A stretch of DNA of 15,036 bases from assembly GCF_035938995.1 (NCBI RefSeq), contig NZ_DASZGI010000234.1, positions 1-15,036 of the forward strand, given 5' to 3'. The stretch's first letter is position 1. Each line of letters opens with the position of its first letter. Position numbers and translations under genes: made by a program. Below are positions 13,601-15,036 of this stretch, in pieces. Below the pieces are notes generated by a model. It was not told the origin of the DNA. It made no database searches and was given only the letters and a program-made list of their open reading frames with translations. The DNA comes from DASZGI01 sp035938995 (lineage in GTDB: Bacteria; Actinomycetota; Actinomycetes; Streptomycetales; Catenulisporaceae).

Positions 13601-14244
13601 TCCAGCGACGTCAGCGCCGCACCGATCTCGGAGCCCAGGAGCATCGTGCCGGTGGTCTCGACTGCCACCTGTGCCATGACGGGAAGGTCGACACCGGCGG
13701 CCTTCAGCGCACGCCGGACGCCGACGATCGCCGCCTTCACCTGCAGCAGATCCTGGCTGGTCTCGACGAGCAACGCGTGCGCCCCGCCCGCGATGAGCCC
13801 TGCGGCTTGCTGCTGGTAGCCGTCGCGCAGCGCGCCATACGTCAAGTGGCCGAGGGACGGCAGCTTGGTCCCGGGTCCGATCGAGCCGATCACCCAGCGC
13901 GGCCGGTCCTGGGTGCTGTAGCCGTCGGCGACCTCGCGAGCCAGGCGCGCTCCCGCCTCTGCGAGTTCATAGATGCGGTCCGCGATCCCGTACTCGCCGA
14001 GAGCGGAGAGGTTTACGCCAAAAGTGTTGGTCTCGACCGCGTCGACGCCGACGGCGAAGTAGGCGTCGTGCACGGAGCGGACGATGTCGGGTCGCGACGC
14101 GTTCAGAACGTCGACGCACCCTTCGAGGCCCTGGTAGTCGTCCAGGGTCGGCTCGTGGGCGTGCAGCATCGTGCCCATTGCTCCGTCCGCGACGACGACT
14201 CGCGCGGAAAGCGCCCGGCGCAGTTCGGCGGCGGTGGCGGTCAT
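10684..14244 (-). CDS. metH: Cobalamin-dependent methionine synthase MetH
   Basis: The enzyme methylates homocysteine to methionine using 5-methyltetrahydrofolate through a B12 cofactor. With the start at 14244 it has 1186 residues, near the usual length. Domains in order: homocysteine/zinc domain (about 1-320) with zinc cysteines C226 (GLNCSTGP) and C292-C293 (GGCCGTT); folate domain (about 335-600, starting FLAIGERTNANGS); B12 cap and binding domains (about 640-870) with GDVHDIGKN, whose His747 ligates cobalt; and the reactivation domain to the C-terminus, which binds S-adenosylmethionine (RGARFSLGYGACP near 1127-1139). A Gly/Arg/Gln-rich insert sits at about 941-966. Two in-frame ATGs six bases apart (14250, 14244) compete; GAGAGG lies eight bases from the second, so that one is chosen. 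The frame stays open upstream to 14619, but that part overlaps the PAC2 gene and looks non-coding. No cobalamin riboswitch is recognisable in the leader. Confidence 0.97.
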   Translation of the reverse strand: MTATAAELRRALSARVVVADGAMGTMLHAHEPTLDDYQGLEGCVDVLNASRPDIVRSVHDAYFAVGVDAVETNTFGVNLSALGEYGIADRIYELAEAGARLAREVADGYSTQDRPRWVIGSIGPGTKLPSLGHLTYGALRDGYQQQAAGLIAGGAHALLVETSQDLLQVKAAIVGVRRALKAAGVDLPVMAQVAVETTGTMLLGSEIGAALTSLEPLGIEMIGLNCSTGPAEMSEHLRYLAKQASIGLSCMPNAGLPVLGQHGADFPLTPVELADALDTFARDYGLSLVGGCCGTTPEHLRQVVERVRGREIVRRSPRPEPGAASLYQTVPFRQETSFLAIGERTNANGSKAFREALLAEDWNACIEIARAQIRDGAHLLDLCVDYVGRDGAADMREVAGRMATASTLPIVLDSTEPNVLEAGLELLGGRAVINSVNYEDGTGPDSRFARTMALVAEHGAGVIALTIDEEGQARTAERKVAVAERLIADITRPREAGGWGVRESSILVDCLTFTIATGQEESRRDGLETIEAIRELKRRHPGVQTTLGLSNISFGLNPAARQVLNSVFLHECVEAGLDSAIVHASKILPISRIPEEQREVALDLVYDRRRPAADDEPAYDPLTRFLELFEGVSAASAKASRAQELAALPLEERLQRRIVDGERNGLEADLDEALTTRSALSVVNEVLLEGMKTVGELFGSGQMQLPFVLQSAEVMKNAVAYLEPHMEKSDSSGKATIVLATVKGDVHDIGKNLVDIILTNNGYSVVNLGIKQPISSILQAAEEHDADVVGMSGLLVKSTVVMKENLQEMNARGVASRWPVLLGGAALTRAYVEQDLAELYEGEVRYARDAFEGLRLMDVVAAVKAGTPGAALPELRKRRVAPASQLIVTEPGEMPERSDVATDNPVPTPPFWGTRVIKGIALADYASWLDERATFLGQWGLRGTRGGGGAVRDRGTQSGGSQGQKAGPTYEELVETEGRPRLRMWLDRLHTGNLLEAAVVYGYFPAVSKGDSLIVLDEHGNERTQFAFPRQRRDRHLCLADFFRPQDGGETDVVAFQLVTVGSRIAEETAKLFAGNAYRDYLELHGLSVQLTEALAEYWHARVRAELGFGAQDPATLDGMLKLDYRGARFSLGYGACPNLEDRAKIVELLEPSRIGVDLSEEYQLHPEQSTDAIVIHHPEAKYFNA

Positions 14245-14527
14245 GGGCATGCCCTCTCTGCGATGGCGGACTCGAAGCCCGGCCAGGCGCCTCCGGTCGC
14301 GGTCCCGAGACGGGTCCGCGCCGCCGCCCGGACGGACTCGGGGACAGACTATTTCTCCCGGCCGTGCGGCCCTTCGCTCTTCAAGGGTACCGACGGGCGC
14401 GCACCCGGCGGCGGACCGTCTCACGGGCGTAGGCTGAGAGCGGCGTGCGCCATCCGAGTGCCGCTGCGGTTTTTTGGGATCTCCTGGGCGCCCGTCGCAC
14501 AGGGCCGATGACGACGAGGAGGCGCGG
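14245..14527. other. Divergent intergenic region between metH and the PAC2-family gene
   Basis: These 283 bases should hold the promoters of both genes. GC-rich short hairpins are visible in the metH leader direction, such as CCCG/CGGG around 14304-14314 and GGCCG/CGGCC around 14369-14380. A T6 run at 14470-14475 follows CCGCTGCGG. I looked for the B12 box and for SAM or SAH riboswitch elements on the metH strand and recognised none. No convincing -35/-10 pair was found. Confidence 0.5.
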
Positions 14528-15036
14528 GTGATCGAGCTCGAGGAGCTGCCCGAGCTGGTCGACCCCGTGATGGTCGCGGCGTTCGAGGGGTGGAACGACG
14601 CCGCCGACGCCGCGTCCAACGCGGTCCGGCACCTGGCGGACGTGCTCGATTCGGACCTGTTCGGCGCGATGGACGCCGAGGATTACTATGATTTCCAGGT
14701 CAACCGGCCGACCCTGGCACTCGGCGACGACGGTGAGCGGGAGATCGTCTGGCCCACCACGCGTTTCTCGGTCGCGCGGGTGCCGGTGGCCGCCTCCCGG
14801 ACCGGTTCGGCGGAGCCGGCTTTCCGGGACGTGGTCCTCGTCCACGGGATCGAGCCGAACATGCGCTGGCGCTCCTTTTGCGAGGAGCTGTTCGACCTGG
14901 CCAGGGACCTCGGGGTGACGACGATCGTGGCGCTGGGGGCGTTGCTGGCGGACGTGCCGCACACCCGCCCGGTGCCGGTCAGCGGTTCGTCGAACAACGA
15001 GGAACTGCAGTCCGCGCACGGACTGGACAAGCCGAC
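14528..15036 (+). CDS. PAC2-family protein, N-terminal part (cut by window edge)
   Basis: The visible 169 residues start IELEELPELVDPVMVAAFEGWNDA and contain the family blocks FEGWNDAADAAS (19-30), DAEDYYDFQVNRP (50-62), GIEPNMRWRSF (about 107-117) and LGALLADVPHTRPVPV (about 136-151). The name comes from the eukaryotic proteasome assembly chaperone 2; archaeal relatives also bind proteasome subunits, but the actinobacterial proteins have no established function that I know of. From memory, M. tuberculosis Rv2125 is the orthologue and also lies next to metH in the same neighbourhood. The GTG start at 14528 follows GAGGAGG with a five-base spacer. The gene is divergent from metH and continues past the right edge. 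Confidence 0.92.
   Translation, partial: MIELEELPELVDPVMVAAFEGWNDAADAASNAVRHLADVLDSDLFGAMDAEDYYDFQVNRPTLALGDDGEREIVWPTTRFSVARVPVAASRTGSAEPAFRDVVLVHGIEPNMRWRSFCEELFDLARDLGVTTIVALGALLADVPHTRPVPVSGSSNNEELQSAHGLDKP

Noticed and set aside
14461..14475. CCGCTGCGG followed by six T residues, terminator-like, upstream of the PAC2 gene
   Set aside because: The stem has only three to four base pairs with a tiny loop, and no plus-strand gene lies upstream to be terminated.
14251..14527. Search for a cobalamin, SAM or SAH riboswitch in the metH leader
   Set aside because: No B12-box-like or other conserved core sequence was recognised. A covariance-model search would be decisive.
14245..14619. Upstream extension of metH by up to 125 residues
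   Set aside because: The extension overlaps the PAC2 coding region, has no ribosome-binding site, and has no counterpart in known MetH. The Shine-Dalgarno-like sequence supports 14244.

Overview
The window is a high-GC (roughly 70%), tightly packed chromosomal segment from an actinobacterium (Actinomycetota). The main evidence is a Pup-proteasome operon (ARC/Mpa ATPase, Dop, Pup, PrcB) that sits beside trmI, a RecB-family nuclease, metH and a PAC2-family gene. From memory, this is the same neighbourhood as Mycobacterium tuberculosis Rv2110c-Rv2125, though interspersed with different genes. Frequent GTG and TTG starts and GC-rich codons fit. The order or genus cannot be fixed from the sequence alone.

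Left part (1-4184, all on the minus strand). Read in transcription order this is arc (4184-2391), dop (2331-817), pup (713-498) and prcB (from 381, cut by the window edge). Pup is the small protein tag, Dop is the deamidase/depupylase acting on it, ARC/Mpa is the hexameric unfoldase that recognises pupylated proteins, and PrcB is the catalytic subunit of the 20S core. PrcA and the ligase PafA would be expected beyond the left edge. A strong hairpin lies between dop and pup, Pup is encoded with a C-terminal Glu (GGE), and the PrcB propeptide carries three copies of an octapeptide.

Middle part (4185-7866). A small Fe-S ferredoxin with an Asp at one ligand position is divergent from arc and ends in a clear hairpin/T-run terminator. 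Then come trmI (tRNA m1A58 methyltransferase) and an M50 intramembrane metalloprotease with CBS domains, both on the minus strand and probably co-transcribed. Upstream of them lies the most unusual stretch of the window: about 430 bases that are about 75% pyrimidine on the plus strand (C about 55%, G about 13%), with short tandem repeats. It fills the divergent intergenic region before a RecB-family PD-(D/E)XK nuclease with an Fe-S cysteine set.

Right part (7867-15036). After the nuclease there is a small minus-strand ORF that may be a gene remnant, then a membrane-anchored PL7 (alginate-lyase-like) protein. A HAD phosphatase and a full-length B12-dependent methionine synthase (metH) follow; metH and the HAD gene look like one minus-strand transcription unit. 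A PAC2-family protein is divergent from metH and runs off the right edge.

Most of the window is conserved housekeeping and protein-quality-control sequence. I found no mobile element, tRNA, rRNA, CRISPR array or obvious defence island. The points most worth following up are the pyrimidine tract, the dop-pup hairpin, the repeat-bearing PrcB propeptide, the Asp-ligand ferredoxin next to the proteasome operon, and the divergent PL7 protein.
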